A stretch of DNA of 20,459 nt from Baffinella frigidus (taxonomy: Eukaryota > Cryptophyceae > Cryptomonadales > Baffinellaceae), in contig MU646534.1 of the NCBI GenBank assembly GCA_026770585.1, forward strand, positions 25,306 through 45,764, in the 5' to 3' direction. Under the pieces are notes generated by a model. The model was given only the letters and a program-made list of their open reading frames with translations. It was not told where the DNA came from and searched no databases. Shown here piece by piece: positions 13,788 to 20,257 of this stretch (position 1 is the first letter of the stretch; every line of letters starts with the position of its first letter). The position numbers and the translations under genes are program-made.

Positions 13788-16700
13788 ACCCTGAACCCTA
13801 AACCTTCCAACCACCGAACCTGTTTCAGCAGTCCAGGCTCGTCATACCAAACGCAGTTCCCCCCCTTATCATAGTCCCGCGTATCCTCACAAGGTGGCGA
13901 ACCTGAACCGTAAACCCCAAATCCTGAACCCTAAACCCTAAACCCTGAACCCTACACCCTAACCCCTACACCCTGCTCCCTCCACCCTAAACCCTAAACC
14001 ACCGAACCTGTTTCAGAAGTCCCGGCTCGTCATACCAAACGCAGTTGCCCCCCTTATCATAGTCCCGCGTATCCTCACAAGGCGGCGCCCGCCCCCCCGG
14101 CCCGCGCCCCTTCACGCCTTTTTGGCAGAACCACACGCGCTCCTGCCCAAGAAGGGTTGAGAGCTCAGGGAGGGTGAAGGGTTGAGGAAGGAGAGAGGAG
14201 GGGGGTCACGTAGCGACGCCCTGGCACCGTGCGACCAGACGGAAAAGGCCATAAGGCCAAAAGAGGCGTGCCGGGATTTTCAGCGGGTGCAGTTTGGTGA
14301 GAGTCGAACTGGAACCGGGGTTCATTCGCAACAACAACGTCAAAGCAAAGCGCCCGATGCGGTGAGTGTAGTTTGCAGGGCCACGAAAACAATGACACAA
14401 TGGGTAACGTTAATGGTTCAGCACAAGCATCGTCAAAATTTGCCATCATTTTATCCTTTTCGTGGCCAACAGATGAGAAAACCGCGCTAGACCTTGGCTG
14501 TGGCGACGAGGGAGATCGCCAGGCCCATCTTGTCAGCGCGACCCACGCGTCCGATGCGGTGGATGTAGTTCGCTGGCGTGTCGGGCAGCGTCACGTTCAC
14601 CTGCCAGCTCCACGCTAGGTCACAAGTACGAATTTCAAACGCAACGTTCCGTGCTCAAAGTGTTTCGTGGTTCGGATGAAATATTGTTGCGCCCGTGAAT
14701 GGCTCCAAGGGCTAGACACGAGCCCGATGCGGTGGATGTACTTTGCTGGCGTGTCGGGCAGCGTCACATTCACCTGCCAGCTCCACGCCAGGTCACAAGT
14801 GCGAATTTGCCTAAAGTAAATTATTTTGCCTTTTCCAGGAACACGCCAAACGTCGGTCATTGAGACCATTCCTGGGTGCAATAATGTTTCATTTGCACCA
14901 GGAACTACTTTTGAGAGCGCCCGATGCGGTAGATGTAGTTTGCTGGCGTGTCGGGCAGCGTCACGTTCACCTGCCGGAGAGAAAGTTGCATTCAATAAGG
15001 ACCTTGTCCGGATAAGACAGCAGCCGCAGGAACGTCCAACCGTGTCCGGATAAGTCAACACCTGGGATAAGTCTACACCTGTTGGAATGTCCCCACGCGC
15101 CCGATACGCGGAACATGCCAAAAGTCGGCAATTGGAGCCATTCCTGGGCGCAATAATGTTTCATTTGCACCAGGAAACACTTTGAAAAGCACCCGATACG
15201 GTGGATGTAGTTTGCGAGGGTGTCGGGCGTCATATCCACCTGCTAGCTCCACCACCACTCAGACCGCCCATCTCTCCCTGCACGGAGCCTAAGCTTTCCA
15301 CGGTCGTACCTAGCTGATTCCTCTCGGCCCAAAGCCATCAGAAGGAGCACCACCCACGACTCCGGACTAGTTTCAGGATTATGTGCGAGGTTACCAGCAA
15401 CCTCCACCACCACCCAGACTCAGAGCACCACCCAGCATCCATGACGCAGAGCACCACCCAGCATCCATGACTAGTCTCAGGATTCTGTGCGACCAAGCTG
15501 GTCCGGTTTCACTAAACCGTGCACGTTTTGTCACAGGACAGTACATAATGTATTCCGAGCGGGCGTTTACCACGTAGGGGAGGCCGGAGATGTCGATGCC
15601 CCGCGCACCAGAAATGTCGATTTTACCACCTATATGAGGCCCAAAAAGTCGAGTTTGTACTGCTCCAGCCCTCGCGTCACCCCCTATAGGGTCCGGAAAT
15701 GTCGAGTTTACCACGTCAGGCCGGAGATGTCGAAGCTGCGGGCAGCGACGTCGGTCGCAACTAAGAACTGCACATCGCCGTCCAATTTCGCAGAGTTCGT
15801 GACCACTCTCACGAAAGTTACTACACATATGTTACAACTCACTTTTAAATACGCCCCTCTAGCATTCTCGTGTGGTGTGGGGTCCGGACATGTCGAGTTT
15901 ACCACGTAGAGGAGGCCGGAGATGTCGATGCTGCGGGCAGCGACGTCAGTTGCGACTAAGAACCGCACGTCGCCGTCCGACAATGTCAATTCTACCACGT
16001 ATGGGGGGCCCGAGATGTCGACTTGACCACCTATGAGAGGCCTGGAATGTCGATTGTACCACCTGTAAGAGGCCCGAAAAGTCGAGTTTGCCACCTATGG
16101 GGTCCGGGAATGTCGAGTTTACCACGTAGGGGAGGCCGGAAATGTCGATGCCCCGCGCAGCCACGTCTGTCGCGACCAGGAACCGCACGTCGCCATCCTT
16201 GAATGACTGGGGGTGTGGGGGTGTAGGGTTTAGGGTTTAGGGTTAAGGGTTGGGGGTTTAGGGTTTGGGGTTTAGGGTTTGGGGTTTAGGGTTTAGGGTT
16301 TAGGGTTGAGGGTTGAGGGTTTACGGTTTAATGTTCAGGTTTTGCGAGTGAGAGGGAGGGCGCTTCATGCTTGGTTCGGTTTGAACTAACGCGCATCGCT
16401 CGAAGGACGCGGTCGAGTTTGCTTTCTCTGAGAGAAACCTGGTGGATAGAACAAAGGTTTTTTGAGGAGGGGTCAGGGTTTAGGGTTTAGGGTTCAGAGT
16501 TCAGGGTTCAGGGATTAGGGGTCAGGGTTTAAGGTTTAAGGGTTATGATTTAGCATTTGGGGTTCGGGGGTTGAGTTTGGGTTTGGGGTTGGGGGTTTGT
16601 TGTTTGGGGTTTGGGGTTAATGATTGAGGATTTGGTGTTTGGGTTTAAGGTTCAGGGTTAATGATTTTGGATTGGGGGGGTTGGGTTGTGGATAAAGGGT

Positions 16701-19601
16701 AAGGGCACCTGGAGGTTAGCGCGGCGTTCTTCGACAGATCGCCAGCCCGCGAGGACCACGCACGAGTACGGCTTCTCCTCCATCAAAACCCCTTCCATAT
16801 AACTTGTAGCCCGAACCGACTACATCTGCGCGTATGCATGCCTGCAAAGACAACATGCACCTCCTTATGGTACCTGCACGTTGGCGCTCCTCCACACATG
16901 GCACTCTGCAGAACCGCAAACTGCTGGCCTGGACCACATAACACCCCACGAAAAAGAAGAAGAAAAAAAAACCCGGGGTGTTCGCGGAGGGCACCTGGAG
17001 GTTAGCGCGGCGCTCTTCAACAGATCGCCATCCCGCGAGGACCACGCACGAGTACGGATTCTCCCTGCCTTTCTCCGCCTGACCCCCCCCCCCACACGCT
17101 TCAGTGCCAAACCCACGGTCCATGTCTGTCACACAGTGGGCTTCCAAGAAAAAACTCCGGTCGAAACGTCGGTTAATAAAATGTCTTTGTACGGGGTAAT
17201 TCTCCCTGATCGGGACCCACGCTTCAGTGCCACCACACGGTCCACGTCCGTGACACAGTCGAGGTCCGTCCGCCTCACTCGGGTTGCCCGACTATTCTCA
17301 ACTTGGCATGCTGGGTTCGCGGTGCACATCCGTCAACTTTGGAGCAGACAAGAGCCCGGGCTCCCCAAAGTGGTAAGCCACAACAGACTAAGACGGAGAT
17401 AGGTACAGCGAACCTTACTGCGAAACGTGCTGCCTCCCAAAGAGTTGAAGTGCCCCTCGAGATTGTCCCTAAACCCCACACCAAAAACGCACAACCTAGA
17501 ACACGTGTCCTAGTCACCGGCGGAAAGCACCCAGCCTACAACACGTTGCGAAGCCCTCCGGCGGAAGACAAAGCAAAGACAGAGCAAAAACACCCTGAAC
17601 CCATACGGTTTGAGTATACGGTTGAGAACACGCAAGGCAGTCACGACCGACCGTCTGGCTTCGGCGTCCGTTCACGAGCCTGCCGGCGGGGCTGTTCCAC
17701 GCTCGTAACCTAACTGGGCCTCATAACCTCACAACCTGGGAGAAACCCATACGGTTTGAGTATACGGTTGAGAACACGCAAGGCAGTCACGACCGACCGT
17801 CTGGCTTCGGCGTCCGTTCACGAGCCTGCCGGCGGGGCTGTTCCACGCTCGTAACCTAACTGGGCCTCATAACCTCACAACCTGGGAGAAACCCATACGG
17901 TTTGAGTATACGGTTGAGAACACGCAAGGCAGTCACGACCGACCGTCTGGCTTCGGCGTCCGTTCACGAGCCTGCCGGCGGGGCTGTTCCACGGCGACTA
18001 GCCTGCTGGCAGCGCTGTCTGGCAGGGGTGGGACACGCACCTTGGGCCGCATCAGGGCGTTGATGCGTAAGGTGCCACACAGCTATCCACCAGATAGCCC
18101 ATACACCCTAACCCAGGATCCATGCACCTTGCCGCGGAACTTGCTGCCGCCCAGAGAGTTGAAGTGCTTTTCGAGGTTGTCGCAGTCGAGGTTCGTTCGG
18201 CAGAAGACGAGGCAGTGGTCCATCTTGATAGCATCCACCAGCTGCCAACATGTTAAAAGTTGATAGTTTGGTACCAGCATCATTTCGGCATTGTTTGTTA
18301 TTTTCGGCATTGTTTTTTATTTTCGTTTTTCGCATGGTTTATTATTTTCGCTTCTCGACTTGTGGCATCGTTTCATTATTTTCGCTTCTCGAGGTTGTCG
18401 CAGTCGAGGTTCGTTCGGAAGAAGACCAGACAGTGGTCCATCTTGATCGCATCTACCAGCTGTGATACACGAGTGTCAGACACACCTATGCGGGTGTTTG
18501 ACACACATATGCGGATATTGGACACGCCCGATCGAGTGTTAGACCCCCTCCCCGCCGTGTCTAACACACCCAGGCGAGTATTAGACACAGGGTGTCGCAG
18601 TCGAGGTTGGTCAGGCAGAAAACTAGACAGTGTTCCATCCTGATCGCGTCTACCAGCTGTGTTCGACACACCCGGGCGAGTGTTAGACACTGTATGAACC
18701 TGAAAACGGAGTCGGGGGCGGGTGAAAAGGGGGCAGGTGGGAGCCTAGCGATGCCTCACTCGGGTCCATCAACTATTCTCAAGTTAACATGCTGGATCCC
18801 CGGTACACATCCGTCAAAATTTGAGCGGAAACGAGCCCAGGCCCACCAAATTGGCGAGCCGCAATAGACTCAGCAGAGCTAGGAAGCGGGGGGCGCGGAG
18901 GCTTTCCTGGACCAGTCGCGCCAGCTTGAGCCGTTTGATGCCCTCTGACCGACTCTGCGTGCCACCACAATGCCAAAAGTCAACATTTCAGTACCCCCAC
19001 CGTCATCGTTTGGCATTGTTTCCTATTTTTCGGTGGCCAACAGATGCGGAAGCCGCTCCATGGACCGATGATCAAGGGCAGTTCAGTTTGAGAGGTCTGA
19101 TTGTCTTCGACTGAGGCTGTGTGGCAACACATCATTACACCATTACACCATTACACCATTACACCATTACACCATTATACCATTGCACTTTCACATGATC
19201 AACACGATTCGGGACGCGGGTCTGCAAGCAGTAGAACAGTGTTGCGTGTCGCGAGGCGGGCCACTCAAACGCCATCCCTACAGTGGTCCCCCAATGGTTT
19301 ATGGTTTGGGTTTTAGGTTTTAGGTTTTAGGGTTTAGGGTTTAGAGTGTAGGGTTTAGGGTTTAGGGTGCAGGGTTTAGGGTTTAGGGTTTAGGGTTTAG
19401 GGTTTAGGGTTTGGACTTGAGGGTTTGAGGGTTGAAGGTTGAGGGTGGAGGGTGGAGGGTTGAGGGTGGAAGGTGGAGAGTTGAGGGCGGAGGGTGGAGG
19501 ATTGAGGGTTGATGGTTGAGGGTTGAGCGTTGAATGGCGATTACCAGCGGGGAGGGGTTCTGCGGCTCGAGCTTCTTCTGAGCGTCGTCCTGGACGTGCA
19601 C
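12332..19601 (-). CDS. DDX1: DDX1-like DEAD-box RNA helicase, 3' part of gene (nine exons)
   Basis: Complete exons in order are 19601-19545, 18954-18907, 18241-18128, 17078-16995, 16206-16123, 14600-14493, 14142-14008, 13111-13025 and 12424-12332. They total 270 codons, all phase 0. The product covers the second RecA-like domain: motif IV region [14 protein letters not shown], motif [12 protein letters not shown], motif [22 protein letters not shown], then the DDX1-type C-terminal tail ([28 protein letters not shown]). DDX1 proteins are ATP-dependent RNA helicases acting in RNA processing and tRNA ligase complexes in animals. The DNLE and GGNC-WY signatures separate this from other DEAD-box families. 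The SPRY, Q, I, II and III motifs are off the right edge. Introns are 350-1520 nt and filled with partial exon copies. Weak points are the donor after 18907 (GA) and the one after 14493 (GTCTAG), so a decayed gene cannot be ruled out. Confidence 0.8.
12425..12800 (+). repeat. Telomere-like repeats with three copies of the exon H 5' edge
   Basis: Units of about 80-113 bp alternate GGGTTGAGGGTTTAGGGCCTGG-type sequence with a minus-strand acceptor plus the start of exon H. 12731-12697 reads EQQSA, TAG, LVTGE; 12618-12590 reads [10 protein letters not shown]; 12537-12503 reads [11 protein letters not shown]. Acceptors are CAG, CAG and TAG. Only the fourth copy, H1, is complete. Confidence 0.75.
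12815..13000 (-). repeat. Tandem copies of the exon G donor region
   Basis: GCTCG-GC-TTGATT...TTCTGAACC-G-GGAGG occurs at 12816, 12913 and 12955, preceded by GGTACC in the first and third. In minus sense, 12885-12912 ends in ATTG/GTACCTCCTTTC, echoing the true exon G edge GAG/GTACCTCTTTTC. It is a broken copy of the exon end plus donor and early intron. Confidence 0.6.
13025..13111 (-). CDS. DDX1: DDX1 exon G1
   Basis: A pyrimidine tract TCTCTTCCAACAG ends at 13112, and the donor is GAG/GTACCT. There are 29 codons: [20 protein letters not shown] then DLLNLKFGE. It follows LLKQ of exon F1 in phase 0 and corresponds to the DDX1 segment with IEEHLN...; conservation in this part is low across the family, so the call leans on position, phase and splice signals. 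Confidence 0.6.
13185..13320. repeat. Compound microsatellite (GT/GGT/GA)
   Basis: GTGTGTG, then GGTGGTGG, then long GAGA tracts. In minus sense it is the pyrimidine-rich region upstream of exon G1. At 13321-13348 the sequence CTTGATTGATACCAACATGGCCATC resembles the 3' edge of the L copies near 4890 and 5020. Confidence 0.9.
13349..13630. other. Intron sequence, nothing identified
   Basis: Lies between exon copies F2 and G1. No exon copy or strong repeat was seen. Confidence 0.4.
13640..13812 (-). repeat. CAACGCT/CAACCCT and CCCTGAA telomere-like arrays
   Basis: TCAACGC heptamers (13672-13725) run into CCCTGAA/CCCTCAA heptamers (13726-13800). The C-rich strand is on plus, the opposite orientation to the arrays at 12425-12800, 16215 and 19310. 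Confidence 0.85.
13820..13897 (-). pseudogene. DDX1: Exon copy F2, 5'-truncated
   Basis: Reads [20 protein letters not shown] then PGLLKQ, in frame, with the same CAG/GTTCGG donor as F1. It lacks the first 19 codons. GGTTCAG just before it might act as an acceptor. It is separated from F1 by about 110 bp of CCCTAAA-type repeats. Confidence 0.7.
13898..14007 (-). repeat. CCCTAAA/CCCTACA telomere-like tract between exon copies F1 and F2
   Basis: Heptamers CCCTAAA, CCCTGAA, CCCTACA and CCCTAAC fill the space. ACCACCGAACCTGTTTCAG is repeated at both sides (13812 and 14000), marking the unit of tandem duplication (about 188 bp). Confidence 0.85.
14008..14142 (-). CDS. DDX1: DDX1 exon F1
   Basis: Acceptor GGGCAG next to 14142, donor AAACAG/GTTCGG. 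There are 45 codons: [45 protein letters not shown]. In DDX1 the segment after motif VI is K-VW-H-C...GK-C-NT-L-E-GGC-IWY-E, and the order VWF, then GGNCVWYDE, matches. A Gly/Pro/Arg-rich insert sits between them. Confidence 0.75.
14349..14376 (-). pseudogene. DDX1: Partial exon copy E5
   Basis: Reads [10 protein letters not shown] and breaks at the same place as the other partial E copies. It lies after the complete exon in gene order. Confidence 0.55.
14430..14482 (-). repeat. Intron repeat shared with 18995-19052
   Basis: Both contain TTTGCCAT/TTTGGCATT, a TTTTCG run and GTGGCCAACAGATG-GGAA. One lies downstream of exon E4, the other upstream of exon A. Confidence 0.6.
14493..14600 (-). 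CDS. DDX1: DDX1 exon E4 (motif VI), complete
   Basis: Acceptor GAGCTGGCAG next to 14600. There are 36 codons: [20 protein letters not shown] then [24 protein letters not shown] is helicase motif VI, which contacts ATP and links hydrolysis to RNA unwinding. The donor reads AAG/GTCTAG, a weak GT site. It joins exon D1 as GLPYV/VNVTLPD, exactly the DDX1 order, and exon F1 as ATAK/ERVWF. Four incomplete copies flank it. Confidence 0.85.
14640..14773 (-). pseudogene. DDX1: Partial exon copy E3 with inverted insert
   Basis: Acceptor GAGCTGGCAG next to 14773; reads [19 protein letters not shown] and then stops matching. The following 75 nt (14716-14640) is the inverted form of the element found after E1 and E2. 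About 32 nt of intron before the acceptor is shared with E4 (ACTTGTGACCT-GCGTGGAG). Confidence 0.7.
14838..14970 (-). pseudogene. DDX1: Partial exon copy E2 with insert
   Basis: Acceptor TCTCCGGCAG next to 14970; reads [18 protein letters not shown], then TCTCAAAAG-AGTTCCTGGTGC, the same element as in E1. Confidence 0.7.
15095..15239 (-). pseudogene. DDX1: Partial exon copy E1 interrupted by a 92-bp insert
   Basis: Acceptor CTAGCAG next to 15239; reads [16 protein letters not shown] (one codon lost), then the insert, then RIGRVG resumes at 15108-15093. The direct repeat CCCGATACG at 15192-15200 and 15100-15108 brackets the insert like a target-site duplication. Confidence 0.7.
15380..15480 (+). 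repeat. Short direct repeats
   Basis: AGCACCACCCAGCATCCATGAC occurs twice (15424, 15449). A related AGCACCACCCACGACTCCGGACTAGTTTCAGGATT..TGTGCGA occurs at 15346 and 15466 onward. Confidence 0.7.
15571..15606 (-). pseudogene. DDX1: Partial exon copy D4
   Basis: Keeps [12 protein letters not shown] and the donor GTG/GTAAAC; the 5' part is missing. Confidence 0.7.
15712..15783 (-). pseudogene. DDX1: Exon copy D3, frameshifted
   Basis: Reads [20 protein letters not shown] then GL, after which 5 nt missing before ACGTG/GTAAAC break the frame. The conserved Gly of motif V (ARG) is Ser. Confidence 0.7.
15903..15980 (-). pseudogene. DDX1: Exon copy D2
   Basis: Reads [20 protein letters not shown] then SGLLYV with an intact GTG/GTAAAC donor. 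It lacks the acceptor and SFK start. Gly to Ser in motif V and Pro to Leu make it unlikely to work in a helicase. Confidence 0.7.
16123..16206 (-). CDS. DDX1: DDX1 exon D1 (motif V), complete
   Basis: Acceptor CCCCCAG next to 16206, donor TACGTG/GTAAAC. There are 28 codons: [20 protein letters not shown] then [19 protein letters not shown] is motif V of DEAD-box helicases. It follows exon C1 (RRANLQ/SFKDG) and precedes E4. Three decayed copies follow in the intron. Confidence 0.85.
16215..16690 (+). repeat. Telomere-like TTTAGGG/TTTGGGG intronic tract
   Basis: Two blocks (16224-16340 and 16466-16690) are made of TTTAGGG, TTTGGGG, GTTCAGGG and GTTGAGGG units, split by about 110 bp of ordinary sequence. 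They lie in the intron between exon C copies and exon D1. Confidence 0.85.
16709..16776 (-). pseudogene. DDX1: Exon copy C2, 5'-truncated
   Basis: Reads [18 protein letters not shown] then RANLQ with the same CAG/GTGCCC donor as C1, but lacks the AEKGR start and a clear CAG acceptor. A GAG could serve as a weak acceptor. Confidence 0.65.
16777..16990. other. Intron between C1 and C2
   Basis: Contains an A-rich run (about 16948-16972). No exon or known repeat was identified. Confidence 0.4.
16995..17078 (-). CDS. DDX1: DDX1 exon C1, complete
   Basis: Acceptor GGTCAG next to 17078 (behind a poly-G rather than pyrimidine tract), donor CAG/GTGCCC. There are 28 codons: [20 protein letters not shown] then EERRANLQ. 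It corresponds to FSCVCLHG-R-HERKQNLE in animal DDX1 and joins exon B3 (FRGK/AEKG) in phase 0. Confidence 0.8.
17265..17385 (+). mobile_element. MITE-like repeat, copy 3
   Basis: Contains GCCTCACTCGGGTTGCCCG, ACTATTCTCAACTTGGCATG, CATCCGTCAACTTTGGAGC and GAGCCCGGG. The CTAGC end is not evident here. Confidence 0.7.
17414..17467 (-). pseudogene. DDX1: Partial exon copy B4 (3' half)
   Basis: Reads [18 protein letters not shown] followed by a GTTCGC donor. It is the 3' half of exon B, the complement of copies B1 and B2, which keep the 5' half. Confidence 0.7.
17600..17992 (+). repeat. 146-bp tandem repeat, 2.7 identical units
   Basis: Units begin CCATACGGTTTGAGTATACG at 17601, 17747 and 17893. 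The period is exactly 146 bp and the units appear identical over their shared length, so the duplication is recent. It lies in the intron between exons B3 and C1. Confidence 0.95.
18128..18241 (-). CDS. DDX1: DDX1 exon B3 (motif IV region), complete
   Basis: Acceptor TTGGCAG next to 18241, donor AAG/GTGCAT. There are 38 codons: [20 protein letters not shown] then [18 protein letters not shown]. The IFCRTK-DCDNLE signature is characteristic of DDX1. Two 5'-half copies lie upstream and one 3'-half copy downstream in gene order. Confidence 0.85.
18270..18384 (-). repeat. Short intronic repeats
   Basis: TTTCGGCATTGTTT-TTATTTTCG and TTATTTTCGCTTCTCGA are each repeated two or three times. They are related to the GGCATTGTTTCCTATTTTTCG segment at 19010-19030. 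Confidence 0.6.
18385..18459 (-). pseudogene. DDX1: Partial exon copy B2 (5' half)
   Basis: Acceptor ATCACAG next to 18459; reads [20 protein letters not shown] then DNLEK and breaks into intron repeat. One Cys to Phe change. Confidence 0.75.
18468..18700. repeat. GTGTCTAACAC/GTGTTAGACAC array
   Basis: Direct and inverted copies of an 11-bp core at about 20-25-bp spacing surround exon copy B1. It is the same family as the minisatellite at 12196-12331. Confidence 0.75.
18594..18656 (-). pseudogene. DDX1: Partial exon copy B1 (5' half)
   Basis: Acceptor GAACACAG next to 18656; reads [20 protein letters not shown] then D and breaks into the GTGTCTAA array. The Arg of CRT is Leu. Confidence 0.7.
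18745..18882 (+). mobile_element. MITE-like repeat, copy 4
   Basis: Begins CTAGCGATGCCTCACTCGGG and ends CTCAGCAGAGCTAG, so the termini are imperfect inverted repeats. It is about 138 bp, the same length as copy 2. It lies in the intron just downstream of exon A. Confidence 0.75.
18907..18954 (-). CDS. DDX1: DDX1 exon A
   Basis: Acceptor GGCACGCAG next to 18954. There are 16 codons, [16 protein letters not shown]. With exon B3 it makes [23 protein letters not shown], the same length as the SEAIKILK...KMDQ stretch of animal DDX1. The base pair after CAG is GA, not GT. An alternative GTCCAG donor two codons earlier is possible. So this exon is either spliced at a non-canonical site or damaged. 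Confidence 0.6.
18995..19052 (-). repeat. Intron repeat shared with 14430-14482
   Basis: GGCATTGTTTCCTATTTTTCG then GTGGCCAACAGATG-GGAA; see the other copy. Confidence 0.6.
19133..19185 (+). repeat. ATTACACC 8-bp tandem repeat
   Basis: Six to seven units of CATTACAC, the last ones mutated. Confidence 0.9.
19300..19540 (+). repeat. TTTAGGG tract grading into GGGTGGA/GGGTTGA heptamers
   Basis: 19311-19412 is mostly TTTAGGG. 19413-19535 is GGGTTGAGGGTGGA-type. It abuts the donor of exon Z1. Confidence 0.9.
19545..19601 (-). CDS. DDX1: DDX1 exon Z1
   Basis: Acceptor GGGATGTAG next to 19601, donor CTG/GTAATC. There are 19 codons: [19 protein letters not shown]. It corresponds to the DDX1 stretch VHAKDN...SP just before SEAIK and joins exon A in phase 0. 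Two 5'-edge copies lie upstream. Confidence 0.55.
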
Positions 19602-19662
19602 CTACATCCCCGGGATCCTTCAGTTTAATTTAATTTCGCAAGATCACTGCAACAGTCCCACT

Positions 19663-19800
19663 TTTCACGTGCACCTTCATCCCTGGGAACATCAATCCTT
19701 CAATTGGAGTGATCCTTCAACTTAATTCAGCATTGATCTTTCAATACAATTGCGTTGTACGCCGTACTAAATCCGCACTTGGCGTGCACCTCCACCCGGG
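19663..19800 (-). pseudogene. DDX1: Exon-edge copies Z2 and Z3
   Basis: 19674-19663 reads VHVK after CAGGGATGAAG. 19789-19778 reads VHAK after CCCGGGTGGAG. Each keeps only the acceptor region and first four codons of exon Z, in AT-rich intron sequence (AATTTAATTT motifs). Confidence 0.5.
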
Positions 19801-19888
19801 AATATCGATTTAATTTAATCGATTTGATTCAATTCAAGACATTTAACTCAATTAATTTGACGGCTGCACCCAACCTCGCACATGGGAA

Positions 19889-19936
19889 CGCAACGAACAG
19901 ATGGTGCAGCGTCTCTGGCACCGAATCCTTGCTCAC
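19889..19936 (-). pseudogene. DDX1: Partial DDX1 exon W
   Basis: Reads SKDSVPETLHHLFVA, matching the EDSVPDTVHHVVV stretch after the SAT motif of DDX1. It has no clear donor at its end and loses similarity after LFVA. Probably a truncated copy whose complete form would overlap exon X or lie beyond the window. Confidence 0.55.
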
Positions 19937-20064
19937 TTTTGTCTATCTTAGGTGTGGATTTTCTGGTATTGTAAAGCTATGTACAGGCTAAAACAGCAAA
20001 TATCGCCCGAAAAATAACACAAAACGGTGCATACAGGCGCTGCAACCACGATGGACACACGATG

Positions 20065-20150
20065 CGGGTTTAGGGTATAAGGTTTAGGGTGTCTGGTTCA
20101 TGGATTATGGTTCGGGGTTCAGGGTTCAGTGTTAAGGGCTAAGGGTGCGT
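20065..20150 (+). repeat. Degenerate telomere-like tract
   Basis: GGGTTTAGGGTATAAGGTTTAGGG and GGTTCAGGGTTCAG units. Confidence 0.75.
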
Positions 20151-20257
20151 TCCACAAGACGCCTCCGCAAACTTCCATGTCGACTTCTTTTCAGGCAGGG
20201 TGGCAACTCATCGGTAGCCCCCCCCCCCCCCCTCACACACACAACGAGTTATCGACA

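Larger units (their letters stand above)
15571..16145 (-). repeat. Dispersed and tandem 31-33-bp repeats of the exon D / donor junction
   Basis: In minus sense the unit is TCGACATTTCCGGCCTCCCC then TACGTGGTAAAC. At least ten copies occur, densest at 15981-16145 (five in a row) and 15571-15720. The unit spans the last codons of exon D and its 5' splice site, so it multiplies GTGGTAAAC-like donors downstream of the true one. Confidence 0.8.

Noticed and set aside
14615-15121. 168-codon minus frame spanning motif-VI-like peptides
   Set aside because: It strings exon copy E3 to intron sequence. Boundaries and phase of the complete exon E4 show the coding unit is only 36 codons.
17600-17992. CRISPR-like array
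   Set aside because: Units are contiguous identical 146-bp repeats without short repeats and unique spacers. The genome is eukaryotic.
20165-20210. Minus-strand LPEKKSTWKFAEAS as a missing DDX1 exon between X and Z
   Set aside because: Position and a Trp fit loosely, but splice phase from exon X does not work and similarity is too short.
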